Part shown: positions 16,973 through 26,722 of the stretch, piece by piece
Position numbering within the stretch: position 1 is the stretch's first letter
Layout of the letters: each line of letters begins with the position of its first letter
Notes under the pieces: generated by a model
Told to the model about the DNA's origin: nothing
What the model saw: only the letters and a program-made list of their open reading frames with translations
Databases searched by the model: none
Origin: Pandoraea terrae
Lineage (GTDB): Bacteria > Pseudomonadota > Gammaproteobacteria > Burkholderiales > Burkholderiaceae
DNA length: 64,000 bases
Reading direction: 5' to 3'
Assembly (NCBI RefSeq): GCF_902459695.1
Contig: NZ_CABPRZ010000018.1
Span: forward strand, 49,635 to 113,634
Program-made: the position numbers and the translations under genes

Positions 16973-17394
16973 ACCCATCGGCTGTGGCGCTACCGGGGCG
17001 CGCGCGCACGTCCGCAAGACCGGCGAACCCGGTGTCGTCGCGCGCGCCGCGCCTTCATGCATGCGGCCCGCTCGACGACGCGCGCGCATTCATTCACGCG
17101 CATTTCGACGAACCGCTGCGGCTGGCGCAACTGGCGGAGTTGTCGGCGTTGAGCGTGTCGCGTTTCGCGACGGCGTTCCGGGAGCGCTTCGGGCTCTCGC
17201 CGTACCGATATCTGTGCGGCGTGCGAATCGAAGCGGCGCAACGCCTGCTGTTGGCCGGCGTGCCCGGTTCGGTGGTTGCCACGGAAGTCGGTTTCTTCGA
17301 CCAGAGCCATCTGGCACGCCACTTCAAGCGGACGTGCGGCATGACGCCGAGCGCGTTCTTGCAGCGCGCCGAAGCGGCGGCGCTGCAGTCCTAG
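16969..17394 (+). CDS. Minimal AraC/XylS-family regulator (DNA-binding domain only)
   Basis: 141 residues. Residues about 40-137 form the two helix-turn-helix motifs of AraC proteins ([20 protein letters not shown], then [20 protein letters not shown] with GMTPSAF). The first 40 residues are Ala/Pro/Arg-rich with no effector domain, whereas usual family members are near 300 residues. The ATG overlaps the preceding stop (ATGA), making it the last cistron of the catabolic operon. Start here is supported by coupling; upstream in-frame sequence is a shadow of the oxidoreductase. Probably regulates the operon. Confidence 0.82.
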   Translation: MNPSAVALPGRARTSARPANPVSSRAPRLHACGPLDDARAFIHAHFDEPLRLAQLAELSALSVSRFATAFRERFGLSPYRYLCGVRIEAAQRLLLAGVPGSVVATEVGFFDQSHLARHFKRTCGMTPSAFLQRAEAAALQS

Positions 17395-17401
17395 GCTCGT
17401 T

Positions 17402-17872
17402 TCAGGACGGGCGGCTCTGTTTGGTCGTCATTGCGCCGCCGCCGCCCATGATGTAGTTCTCGAGCTGGTCGATCGTGAACTGCTGTTCCGAGATGATGTC
17501 CTTCACCAGATCGCCGATGGAAATGATGCCGATGAGCTGGCCGTCGTCCACGACCGGCAGGTGGCGCAGGCGATTTTGCGTCATGATCGCCATGCACTCC
17601 TCGTTGGTCTGATCCGGGCGCACATACATGACGGATGTCGTCATGACGTCGCGCACGGTGGTGTTTTCCGACGTGCGGCCGTGCAGCGCGACCTTGCGCG
17701 CATAGTCGCGCTCGGTAAAGATCCCGACGATCTTGTCGCCTTCCGTCACGAGCACGGCGCCCACGCGGCCTTCGGCCATCATCACGAGCGCGTCGCGCAC
17801 AAATGCCGATGGGGGCACCTGGTACACCGTGGCCGATGTTTTGGTTTTCAGGAGTTGGGCGACAGTCTTCAT
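17402..17872 (-). CDS. CBS-domain pair protein
   Basis: 156 residues with two CBS motifs (about residues 10-65, with [20 protein letters not shown]; and about 78-130, with [19 protein letters not shown]). Such stand-alone pairs bind adenine nucleotides and act as energy or NAD(H) sensors, often linked to stress responses. Start at ATG 17872, preceded by GAGGAG; an in-frame codon at 17941 would add unrelated residues. It ends eight bases from the convergent AraC-type gene. No partner enzyme is adjacent, so its target is unknown. Confidence 0.88.
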   Translation of the reverse strand: MKTVAQLLKTKTSATVYQVPPSAFVRDALVMMAEGRVGAVLVTEGDKIVGIFTERDYARKVALHGRTSENTTVRDVMTTSVMYVRPDQTNEECMAIMTQNRLRHLPVVDDGQLIGIISIGDLVKDIISEQQFTIDQLENYIMGGGGAMTTKQSRPS

Positions 17873-18430
17873 GGTGACTCTCCTCGGAGGGGCGGGCGTG
17901 TTTACAGGATAGCCGAAGCGGCGAGTGCGAACAGGCCCCATGATCTGGCGGGTCCGATCGGCGCCACCGCTGCCCTGATGCCGAAAAACCGCAAAAAATG
18001 GCCCGAAAGTGCAATCCTGACGGTCAAAATGCTACAAAATTTACATGACAACTTCGAATGGGGGCCGGTTTCAGGCAACTTTTCCCCACGGACGAGCAAT
18101 AAGAGCGTATCCTTGCGGAACCGGGTCAAAGAGGATCCGGTGATCGCCTGGCGTCTTCGACGTCATGTCTCTGCGGTTCGCTCCCTGGTGTCGTTTGCGG
18201 CGTCATGCCGTGGCCGGCCACCGCGCACGCACTGCGATGCATCGCGGCTACGCCGTGATGTGCCTTGCCTCTTCGAACCATTCGCCGTGAAATCGGTACG
18301 TCGCCTCCTGGCGAACGCCGCATTTCCTCCTGTCAGTTCGAGTGCGCGTAGCCGTCCGGCAACGCGCCGCCTGCGGCATGGCCCGGCGATTTTCACAACC
18401 GGCGCGCGAGCGCCCTATGAGGACACGAAT
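17873..18430. other. Long divergent intergenic region before infA
   Basis: 558 bases without a convincing gene. Bases about 17980-18060 are AT-rich (AAAAAACCGC, ATGCTACAAAATTTACATG) and are the likely promoter area for the infA transcript, implying a leader of up to about 370 bases. The rest is GC-rich with no conserved coding sequence in any frame. No RNA fold was computed. Confidence 0.35.
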
Positions 18431-18652
18431 TTGGCCAAGGAAGAACTGATTGAATTTAGCGGTCACGTCTCGGACGTGCTGCCCGACAACCGTTTTCGCG
18501 TTACGCTGGAAAACGGCGTGGAAGTATGGGCCTACGCCAGCGGCCGCATGCAGAAGAATCGCATCCGTATTCTGGCTGGCGATCGGGTGACGCTCGAAAT
18601 GTCGCCTTACGACCTGACCAAGGGTCGCATCAACTATCGTCACAAAACGTGA
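18431..18652 (+). CDS. infA: Translation initiation factor IF-1 (TTG start)
   Basis: 73 residues, the size of IF-1 (72). It binds the 30S A-site during initiation. Seen: an S1-like OB fold with [39 protein letters not shown] and TKGRINYRH. The start is TTG: no ATG or GTG exists in frame for a long way upstream, the TTG gives the canonical [10 protein letters not shown]-terminus, and AGGA lies seven bases before it. The gene stands alone rather than in the spc ribosomal-protein operon, so it is probably the second IF-1 paralogue common in Burkholderiales. The weak start codon may limit its level. Confidence 0.93.
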   Translation: MAKEELIEFSGHVSDVLPDNRFRVTLENGVEVWAYASGRMQKNRIRILAGDRVTLEMSPYDLTKGRINYRHKT

Positions 18653-18694
18653 CGCACACCGGTTGCGGCGCAGCTTGACGCGGCTTGATGCCGC

Positions 18695-18991
18695 TTACAG
18701 CTGCTCGAACCGGTCAAACCGGCGATAAGTGTACGCCACCTCGCTCGTGACTTCGCTCACGCGCGCATCTGGCGGGCCGCGCCGCATCCATTCGAGCATC
18801 AGATCGACCTGATCGGGCGTGCCCTGCACCATCCCGATGATGGTGCCATCGGGCAGCGCCTGTATCCAGCCGCGTACGCCGAGCATATGCCCGTGGCGCA
18901 CGGCCGCCTGCCGGTAGCCGACCCCGTGGATCTTGCCGGTAATGCGGACGGAGACGGTCTCGAGCAGCGTGCTCGGCGGCAGTTTTTTCAT
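18695..18991 (-). CDS. acyP: Acylphosphatase-like protein with Ala at the catalytic Asn position
   Basis: 98 residues with the acylphosphatase fold: phosphate loop GKIHGVGYRQ (essential Arg27), GWIQALPDGT, and a C-terminal RRFDRFEQ. The family hydrolyses acyl phosphates using an Arg and an Asn; the Asn normally sits in a G-W-V-x-N-L-x-D-G segment. Here that position is Ala45. Loss of this Asn abolishes activity in studied members, so catalysis is doubtful and the protein may have a binding role. It converges on infA. Confidence 0.82.
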   Translation of the reverse strand: MKKLPPSTLLETVSVRITGKIHGVGYRQAAVRHGHMLGVRGWIQALPDGTIIGMVQGTPDQVDLMLEWMRRGPPDARVSEVTSEVAYTYRRFDRFEQL

Positions 18992-19103
18992 GACGAATCG
19001 GCGGGGCAGCGGCGTCGCGCGAGGCGAAGCCTGTCGGAACAGGGGGCGATTGTAACGCGCGACGATAACGCGGGTTTAGTTGCCCGCGTGCCGGCAGTCG
19101 AAT

Positions 19104-20279
19104 TCAGCCCTTGGCCGGCACGAGCCGCAGCCGGGTGATTTCGGACGGCGCACCGAAGCGTTTGGGCGGCCCCCAGTAGCCAGTGCCGCGGCTCACGTAG
19201 ACCCACAGCCGGTTCAGACGGTGCAGGCCGGCCACGAACGGCTGCTGCAGCGGCACGAAATACATCCACGGCCAGAATTGCCCGCCGTGTGTATGACCGG
19301 ACAATTGCAGATCGAAACCCGCGGCTTCGGCCGCTTGCGCGCTGCGCGGCTGATGCGCGAGCAGAATGCGCGGCATGCCTTGCGGCGCGCCAGCGATAGC
19401 GGCCTGGGCGTCGCTGCGCTTGGCGGGGTCGAAGTGGTGGGCGCTGAAGTCCGTGACGCCGGCCACGACCAAGGCCGCGCCGTCGTGCTCGAGCACCACG
19501 TGCGCGTTCTCGAGCACATTCAGCCCGAGGCGGCGCAACTCGGTTGTCCACGCGGGCGCGCCCGAGTAGTACTCATGATTGCCGGTGACGAAGAACGCGC
19601 CGTGGCGTGCGCACAGGCGCGCGAGCGGCGCCGTGTGTTCGGACAATGCCGATACACCGCCGTCGACCAGATCGCCGGTGACCGCCACCATGTCGGGCTT
19701 GAGCGCGTTGACGGCATCGACAATCGCATCGACGTAACCGCGCTTGATCGTGGACCCCACGTGGATATCGCTGATTTGTGCGATCGTGAAGCCATGCAGT
19801 GCGGCGGGCAGGCCCGCCAGGGGCACGTCCACCTCGACCACTTGCGCCAGACGCCGCGCATTGAAGAAGCCGACCACGGTCGCGAACGCCGCGAGAATCA
19901 GCACCAGCACGGCCGAGCGCGCTACGAGCTGTGTATCCACGGGTGTGAACAGCGGCACGACGAACAGCATCGCATCGCGCAGCAGTGTGAGCACGAAGAG
20001 CGATGAAAAGATGCCCACGCACAACATGCCGGCCCACGACAGATAGTCGGACAGCGGCTGCTTTTGAATCGAGCGCCCCATCATGCCGACCGGGATGAGC
20101 ACGCACGACGCCGCCAGGCCGAGGGCGCCAAGCACTTTCCAGGGCATGGCGACGGGCAGGACCGGCAACAGGCGCCAACCGATGTAGGCGTGCAGCAACG
20201 CGAAGACCGCGAGGAACAGCATGCGCGGCCGTGCGGACATCGCACGCCGGCGGGGTTGCGGGGAAGGTATGTCGGACAT
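19104..20279 (-). CDS. Membrane-anchored calcineurin-like metallophosphoesterase
   Basis: 391 residues. The N-terminal third (about residues 18-150) holds about four hydrophobic spans. The C-terminal two thirds is a YkuE/YaeI-type phosphoesterase with all metal motifs: SDIHVG, TGDLVDGG, GNHEYYSG, AHQPR and GHTHGGQFWP. The family acts on phosphodiesters such as lipid-linked substrates at the membrane. It begins 45 bases after the MazG-like gene and is probably co-transcribed with it. The substrate is not evident. Confidence 0.88.
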   Translation of the reverse strand: MSDIPSPQPRRRAMSARPRMLFLAVFALLHAYIGWRLLPVLPVAMPWKVLGALGLAASCVLIPVGMMGRSIQKQPLSDYLSWAGMLCVGIFSSLFVLTLLRDAMLFVVPLFTPVDTQLVARSAVLVLILAAFATVVGFFNARRLAQVVEVDVPLAGLPAALHGFTIAQISDIHVGSTIKRGYVDAIVDAVNALKPDMVAVTGDLVDGGVSALSEHTAPLARLCARHGAFFVTGNHEYYSGAPAWTTELRRLGLNVLENAHVVLEHDGAALVVAGVTDFSAHHFDPAKRSDAQAAIAGAPQGMPRILLAHQPRSAQAAEAAGFDLQLSGHTHGGQFWPWMYFVPLQQPFVAGLHRLNRLWVYVSRGTGYWGPPKRFGAPSEITRLRLVPAKG

Positions 20280-20324
20280 GGGGAATTCCGTGGAAAAAGG
20301 GGGCCGGGGCGTGCGGCGAATGGA

Positions 20325-20654
20325 TCAGGGGTTGCCCGGCGCGGGATATTTTCGCGCGTTGAGCACGAGTTTTTCCTCGATCGCGCGGTTCAGGTCCACG
20401 CCGAGCACCGACGACAGCCGCACCAGATAGAGCGCGATGTCGGCCAGTTCCTGCTCGACGTGGCGCGCCTCGGGACTTTGCATGACAGCCTGCGATTCGG
20501 CTTCGCTTTGCCACTGGAAGATTTCCACGAGCTCCGCGACTTCCACGGACAATGCCATGGCAAGATTCTTGGGCGTGTGATGCCGATGCCAGTCGCGTTC
20601 GTCGGCGAACTGATGCAAGGCGGCTTCGAGGCGGGTGGTGTCGATGAGCGGCAT
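20325..20654 (-). CDS. MazG-like nucleotide pyrophosphohydrolase
   Basis: 109 residues, all-alpha NTP-PPase of the short MazG-like type. Seen: metal-binding EVAELVEIFQW (about residues 38-48) and EQELADIALYLVRL (about 67-80). It should hydrolyse non-canonical or excess (d)NTPs to the monophosphate and pyrophosphate, a house-cleaning role. Ribosome site weak. First gene of the mazG-metallophosphoesterase pair. Confidence 0.86.
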   Translation of the reverse strand: MPLIDTTRLEAALHQFADERDWHRHHTPKNLAMALSVEVAELVEIFQWQSEAESQAVMQSPEARHVEQELADIALYLVRLSSVLGVDLNRAIEEKLVLNARKYPAPGNP

Positions 20655-20857
20655 GATGGACCGGATGCGGCGCGTCGCGAGCGGCGGGTGGGTCGCCCGA
20701 CGCGCCAGGAGATGCGTATCTGGCGCCGCATTCGGGATATTTCAAGGCAGTTGCCGAGAATTTGCCGAAATTTGGCGGAGGAAGCCGTATGGTAGCGCGT
20801 CATCAAAAAGCGCGCCGAAGCGGACCGCGAAGCCCGCCACGTGATACCTTAGCGCCC

Positions 20858-21160
20858 ATGACCGAACGCTTTTCCGTGACCCTTCTGCCCGCCGGCTGGA
20901 CCTTCGAGGCTTCCAGCGATCAGCCGTTGCTGCTCGCCGCGCAGGCGGCCGGCATCAAGTTGCCGAGTTCGTGCCGAAATGGCACCTGCCGTGCATGCCT
21001 GTGCTTCAAGCCCGAGGGTGAGATTACCTACCGTATCGAATGGCCGGGCGTGAGCTTCGATGAAAAGCGCGAGGGCTGGATCCTGCCGTGCTGCGCCTAC
21101 CCCAGAAGCGCGGTGACGTTGGACGTTCCTCACGCGTCGCGAAGCGCGACCCGTCCGTAG
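20858..21160 (+). CDS. Plant-type [2Fe-2S] ferredoxin-like protein
   Basis: 100 residues. Cys39, Cys44, Cys47 and Cys78 form C-x4-C-x2-C-x30-C (SSCRNGTCRACLC ... LPCC), the chloroplast-type ferredoxin cluster. No other domain is present. Such stand-alone proteins donate electrons to oxygenases or reductases; no partner gene adjoins it here. It is divergent from the MazG-like gene. The ATG has no clear ribosome site, but upstream in-frame codons are not conserved. Confidence 0.85.
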   Translation: MTERFSVTLLPAGWTFEASSDQPLLLAAQAAGIKLPSSCRNGTCRACLCFKPEGEITYRIEWPGVSFDEKREGWILPCCAYPRSAVTLDVPHASRSATRP

Positions 21161-21284
21161 CCGATGAGGCGCCGGTAAGTCACCGGTAAATCGCCGATAC
21201 CTGCGTTGCGTGTCGCGGCTCGCGCTTTCCTTCCCCCGCCTTTGCTACACTTCGGGTAATTCACCGTTTCAGTCAGGAAGCCGC

Positions 21285-22952
<1,668 letters not shown>

Positions 22953-22966
22953 AGCGAACGACCGAA

Positions 22967-22990
22967 GGCGCCAGCGATGGCGCCTTTTTT
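22967..22990 (+). terminator. Intrinsic terminator after ettA
   Basis: GGCGCC, six-base loop, GGCGCC, then six T, 14 bases past the ettA stop codon. Confidence 0.85.
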
Positions 22991-23050
22991 GTCTGATGAT
23001 TGTCCGATGAAACATTACGTCGCTACATTTTTTCGATACAGGAGTGTTGT

Positions 23051-23836
23051 ATGAGCCAGTTGAGCGGAAAAGTCGCAGTCGTCACCGGCGCCGCGAGCGG
23101 CATTGGCAAGGAAATTGCGCTGACGCTGGCCAAGGCCGGCGCGGCCGTGGCGATTGCCGACCTGAATCTTGACGGCGCCAACGCCGTCGCGAAGGAAATC
23201 GAAGCCGCCGGCGGGCGCGCGCTCGGCATTGCCATGGACGTCACTAATGAAGACGCCGTCAATCAGGGGATCGACAACGTCGCCGCCACGCTCGGCTCGG
23301 TCGACATTCTCGTGTCGAACGCCGGCATCCAGATCGTCAATCCGATTGAGAACTATGCGTATTCGGACTGGAAGAAGATGCAGGCCATCCACGTCGACGG
23401 CGCATTCCTGACGACGAAGGCCGCGCTCAAGCACATGTACAAGGACGATCGCGGCGGCGTCGTCATCTATATGGGCTCGGTGCATTCGCACGAAGCGTCG
23501 CCGCTGAAGTCGGCGTACGTCGCGGCCAAGCACGCATTGCTCGGCCTCGCGCGCGTGTTGGCGAAGGAGGGGGCGAAGCACAATGTGCGCTCGCACGTGG
23601 TGTGCCCGGGCTTCGTGCGCACGCCGCTCGTTGACAAGCAGATTCCGGAACAGGCGAAGGAACTTGGCATTTCGGAAGACGAGGTCGTCAAGAAGGTCAT
23701 GCTCGGCGGCACCGTCGACGGCGTGTTCACGACCGTGGAAGACGTTGCGCAGACCGTCCTGTTTCTCTCGGCCTTCCCGAGCGCCGCGTTCACGGGCCAG
23801 TCGTTCGTCGTAAGCCACGGCTGGTTCATGCAGTAA
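23051..23836 (+). CDS. 3-Hydroxybutyrate dehydrogenase (SDR)
   Basis: 261 residues of the short-chain dehydrogenase family. Seen: cofactor motif TGAASGIG at 12-19, NAG at 90-92, catalytic Ser143, Tyr156 and Lys160 ([12 protein letters not shown]). The C-terminal [21 protein letters not shown] matches D-3-hydroxybutyrate dehydrogenases, which interconvert 3-hydroxybutyrate and acetoacetate with NAD in polyhydroxybutyrate turnover. AGGAG precedes the ATG at 23051. It is followed after 15 bases by a patatin-like hydrolase, a pairing that fits storage-polymer or lipid breakdown. Confidence 0.88.
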   Translation: MSQLSGKVAVVTGAASGIGKEIALTLAKAGAAVAIADLNLDGANAVAKEIEAAGGRALGIAMDVTNEDAVNQGIDNVAATLGSVDILVSNAGIQIVNPIENYAYSDWKKMQAIHVDGAFLTTKAALKHMYKDDRGGVVIYMGSVHSHEASPLKSAYVAAKHALLGLARVLAKEGAKHNVRSHVVCPGFVRTPLVDKQIPEQAKELGISEDEVVKKVMLGGTVDGVFTTVEDVAQTVLFLSAFPSAAFTGQSFVVSHGWFMQ

Positions 23837-23851
23837 TTGGAGGACAAACCC

Positions 23852-25033
23852 ATGACCGCGAACCCGCCCAAGGTCCCGCGACGGACGATTGATTTGCCGC
23901 CCTATGAGACCGTGGCGCTGGTGCTGCAAGGCGGGGGCGCACTGGGTGCGTACCAGGCGGGCGTGTTCGCGGGGCTGCATGAAGCGGGTATCACGCCCAA
24001 CTGGCTTGCCGGGATTTCGATCGGCGCGCTCAATACTGCCATCATCGCGGGCAACGCGCCCGAGCGCCGGGTCGAACAGCTGGACGCGTTCTGGCGCACG
24101 ATCTGCCAGCCGGCCGTGTTCCCGCCGATGCCCGCCGCGTGGGAAGCGGCGATGCTGGGCGGTCCGGAGTCGGGGCGTGTCGCCTATAGCGCATGGCAGG
24201 CATGGCGCGCCATGACCGAAGGGCAGAAGGGCTTCTTCACGCCGCGCTTTCCGCCGCCGCTGCCGACGGCCATGGGAGACCCCGCGCACGCCAGTTTCTA
24301 CGATACGTCGGCAATGCGCGCGACGCTCGAGAAGTTCGTTGACTTCGATCGCATCAATGCGCGCGAGATGCGTGTGTCGATCGGCGCGGTCAACGTGCAT
24401 ACCGGGAATTTCGTCTACTTCGACAACACGCGCGACACCTTGCGCGCCGAGCATTTCATGGCGTCGGGTGCGCTGCCGCCGGGATTCCCGGCCGTGGAGA
24501 TCGACGGACACTATTATTGGGACGGCGGCCTCGTCTCCAATACGCCGCTATCCGAAGTATTGGGCACGTCACCGCGCCGCGACACGCTCGCGTTTCAAGT
24601 CGACCTGTGGAGCGCGCGCGGGCCGTTGCCCGACAATCTCAACGACGTGGCCGGACGCCAGAAGGACATTCAGTTCTCGAGCCGGACCCGGTTGGTGACG
24701 GACCACCTGCAGCGCGCCCAGCATTATCGCCGCGTGCTGCGCGAAGTATTGGAGCGGGTGCCGGCGGACTTGCGCAAGCACGATCCGTGGTGTCACGCCG
24801 CCGAGCAGATCGCGTGCAGCAAGCGCTATAACGTGATTCAGATGATCTACCGCAACAAGGAGTACGAAGGGCACTACAAGGACTTTCAGTTCAGCCTGCC
24901 GACGATGCTCGATCACTGGGCGAGTGGCTACGACGATGTGTGCCGCACACTGGCGCATCCGGATTGGCTGGAATTGCCGACCGATGAATCGGGTTTCGTG
25001 ACCCACGATATTCATCGGCACGCAGCCGTCTGA
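23852..25033 (+). CDS. Patatin-like phospholipase/acyl hydrolase
   Basis: 393 residues. Patatin fold at about residues 20-235: oxyanion loop LQGGGALGAYQAGV, nucleophile Ser56 in GISIGAL, and the catalytic Asp in YYWDGGLVSN. The rest is an uncharacterised C-terminal domain common in such Burkholderiales proteins. Start chosen at ATG 23852 with GGAGG eight bases upstream, in preference to an in-frame TTG at 23837. Co-transcribed with the 3-hydroxybutyrate dehydrogenase gene, so it may act on PHB granules or membrane lipid. The true substrate is not shown. Confidence 0.85.
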   Translation: MTANPPKVPRRTIDLPPYETVALVLQGGGALGAYQAGVFAGLHEAGITPNWLAGISIGALNTAIIAGNAPERRVEQLDAFWRTICQPAVFPPMPAAWEAAMLGGPESGRVAYSAWQAWRAMTEGQKGFFTPRFPPPLPTAMGDPAHASFYDTSAMRATLEKFVDFDRINAREMRVSIGAVNVHTGNFVYFDNTRDTLRAEHFMASGALPPGFPAVEIDGHYYWDGGLVSNTPLSEVLGTSPRRDTLAFQVDLWSARGPLPDNLNDVAGRQKDIQFSSRTRLVTDHLQRAQHYRRVLREVLERVPADLRKHDPWCHAAEQIACSKRYNVIQMIYRNKEYEGHYKDFQFSLPTMLDHWASGYDDVCRTLAHPDWLELPTDESGFVTHDIHRHAAV

Positions 25034-25060
25034 GTCGTACCGGAAATCGGGCTGGGGCCG

Positions 25061-26722
25061 TCATGCCAGCGCATGGCCGATCCGCTCCGTGAGCGGGGCG
25101 AGGTCGAGCAGCATCAACGTCTTCGGCGCGCCGTCCTGGGACGGTATCTCCACTGCCTCGCGCATATCGAGCCGCAAATCGTTGCCGGCCTGTCCGATCA
25201 ACACGGCCGGCACCGGCAGCTTGTCGGCTTCGTCGATCGTGACGATGTTCTCCACCGCGTCGACCACCAGCCCGAACTTCTCTTGCCCGCGTTCGATGAT
25301 GAGGATGCGCGCGTGGGCTTCGTCCGCATACGGCTTCATTCCGTAGATCGCGCGCAGATCGACGATCGTCACCAGTTGTTTGCGCAGGTTCAGCATGCCG
25401 CGCACGAACGATGGCGCGCCCGGCGCGCGGATGATGTCCGGCGAGAAATGGATGATCTCGCGCAACTGGTCGATGCGTACGCCCAGCAGGTAGTCGAGAC
25501 GAAACGCAATGTACGCCTGACGTGCGCCGCTGCGCGCGCCCTTGCCCCGGCGGCCTGGCGTGGCAACGCCCGCAGCATTGCGGTAGAGATCGCGATGGCC
25601 TTGCGTGAGCGACAGGACCTGGTCGTGCGTGAAGAGTTCGTTCGGGTTGAGCAGGATGATGTCCGCGCCCCCTTCACGCGCGATGCATCCCGCGAACAGC
25701 CCCGCATGTCGCCGGCTGAACGAGGGAATCGCCAGCAGTTCCTCGGCATGATAGGTCACGATGCTGTCCACGGCATCGACGAGCAAGCCGAAGTGCACGT
25801 CTTCCTGTTTGACGATCAGCACGCGCCGTTCGTCGGCCGCTGTCCCGGCGACAGCGGCATCTGGCGGCGTGGCGGTCATGTCGAGGAAACGGGCGAAGTC
25901 GATGACCGGCACAATGATCCCGCGCAGATTGAGCATGCCGATGCAGAACTCGCTGCCGAACGCCGAGTTCTGCAGTTCAGGTTTGCGGATGATCTCCTGG
26001 ATCGCACTCATCGACAGTGCCAGACGCGCGTGCGCGACGCGAAACGATACGCATTGGAGCCGTTGGCCTTGCACTGAGCGCCGATGTTGCGGCGCGGTTT
26101 CGGCTTGCCGCGCGAGCAGGTGCGGCATGTTTTCGATACGGACGAGCGCCGACGGCGACAGAATTTGCAGGATGCGATCGCCGTTCGCGAGCTTGATCGC
26201 CCCGGCGATCACCGGGGCGGGGCGCGCGGCATCGGGCGAGCCCTCGCCGTAGACGAAGTCGGTTTTCTGGGACGGACGAATCCGCAGGATCTCGCCGGTC
26301 GTATCGAACAACAGGCCGACGCGCACGCCGCCGTGATCGACGATGGCAATTTTCTCCGTGGCGCGCACACCGGCATCGGCGATGCCGAGCAACGGCTTCA
26401 GGTTGACGATCGGGATGAGCGTGCCGCGCAGATTGAAGAGGCCGAGCAGAAATGACGGCGCGAGCGGCACCGGCGTCACGCGCGCGGGGTAGTTGACCAC
26501 CTCCTGCAACGACGATACCGGCAGCGCGAGCTCCGTCTGGCCAAGATGGAACGAGCCATAGAGCTCGATCGCGTCGGGCACCGCGACCGCGGATTGGGCG
26601 GGCGGCGAGTCCGGCACGGGACGCATGCCGGGCGGCAACGCCGACGGCAAGCCGGGCGGGGTATTCAATCCCGCATAGGCGGGCATGCTGCCGTAAGCGC
26701 CTTGATCGGAACGCGCGTTCAT
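25061..26722 (-). CDS. Triple-domain CheW coupling protein
   Basis: 553 residues containing three complete CheW folds, at about 51-200, 221-370 and 402-548, after a Pro/Gly-rich N-terminal tail. Each repeat has the hallmark loop (LGLFNLRG, IGMLNLRG, RGMLNLRK) and a VGLLFD/FGLLVDAV/FGLVVDAV strand. Ordinary CheW is about 160 residues with one fold and links receptors to the CheA kinase. The third repeat has Lys where Gly is usual. Last gene of the receptor-cheR-cheD-cheW operon; its ATG overlaps the cheD stop. It may cross-link receptors or several kinases. Confidence 0.92.
   Translation of the reverse strand: MNARSDQGAYGSMPAYAGLNTPPGLPSALPPGMRPVPDSPPAQSAVAVPDAIELYGSFHLGQTELALPVSSLQEVVNYPARVTPVPLAPSFLLGLFNLRGTLIPIVNLKPLLGIADAGVRATEKIAIVDHGGVRVGLLFDTTGEILRIRPSQKTDFVYGEGSPDAARPAPVIAGAIKLANGDRILQILSPSALVRIENMPHLLARQAETAPQHRRSVQGQRLQCVSFRVAHARLALSMSAIQEIIRKPELQNSAFGSEFCIGMLNLRGIIVPVIDFARFLDMTATPPDAAVAGTAADERRVLIVKQEDVHFGLLVDAVDSIVTYHAEELLAIPSFSRRHAGLFAGCIAREGGADIILLNPNELFTHDQVLSLTQGHRDLYRNAAGVATPGRRGKGARSGARQAYIAFRLDYLLGVRIDQLREIIHFSPDIIRAPGAPSFVRGMLNLRKQLVTIVDLRAIYGMKPYADEAHARILIIERGQEKFGLVVDAVENIVTIDEADKLPVPAVLIGQAGNDLRLDMREAVEIPSQDGAPKTLMLLDLAPLTERIGHALA

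Noticed and set aside
23837..23851. TTG start for the patatin-like gene
   Set aside because: GGAGG is correctly spaced for ATG 23852, and the TTG lies directly after the preceding stop codon and before that ribosome site.
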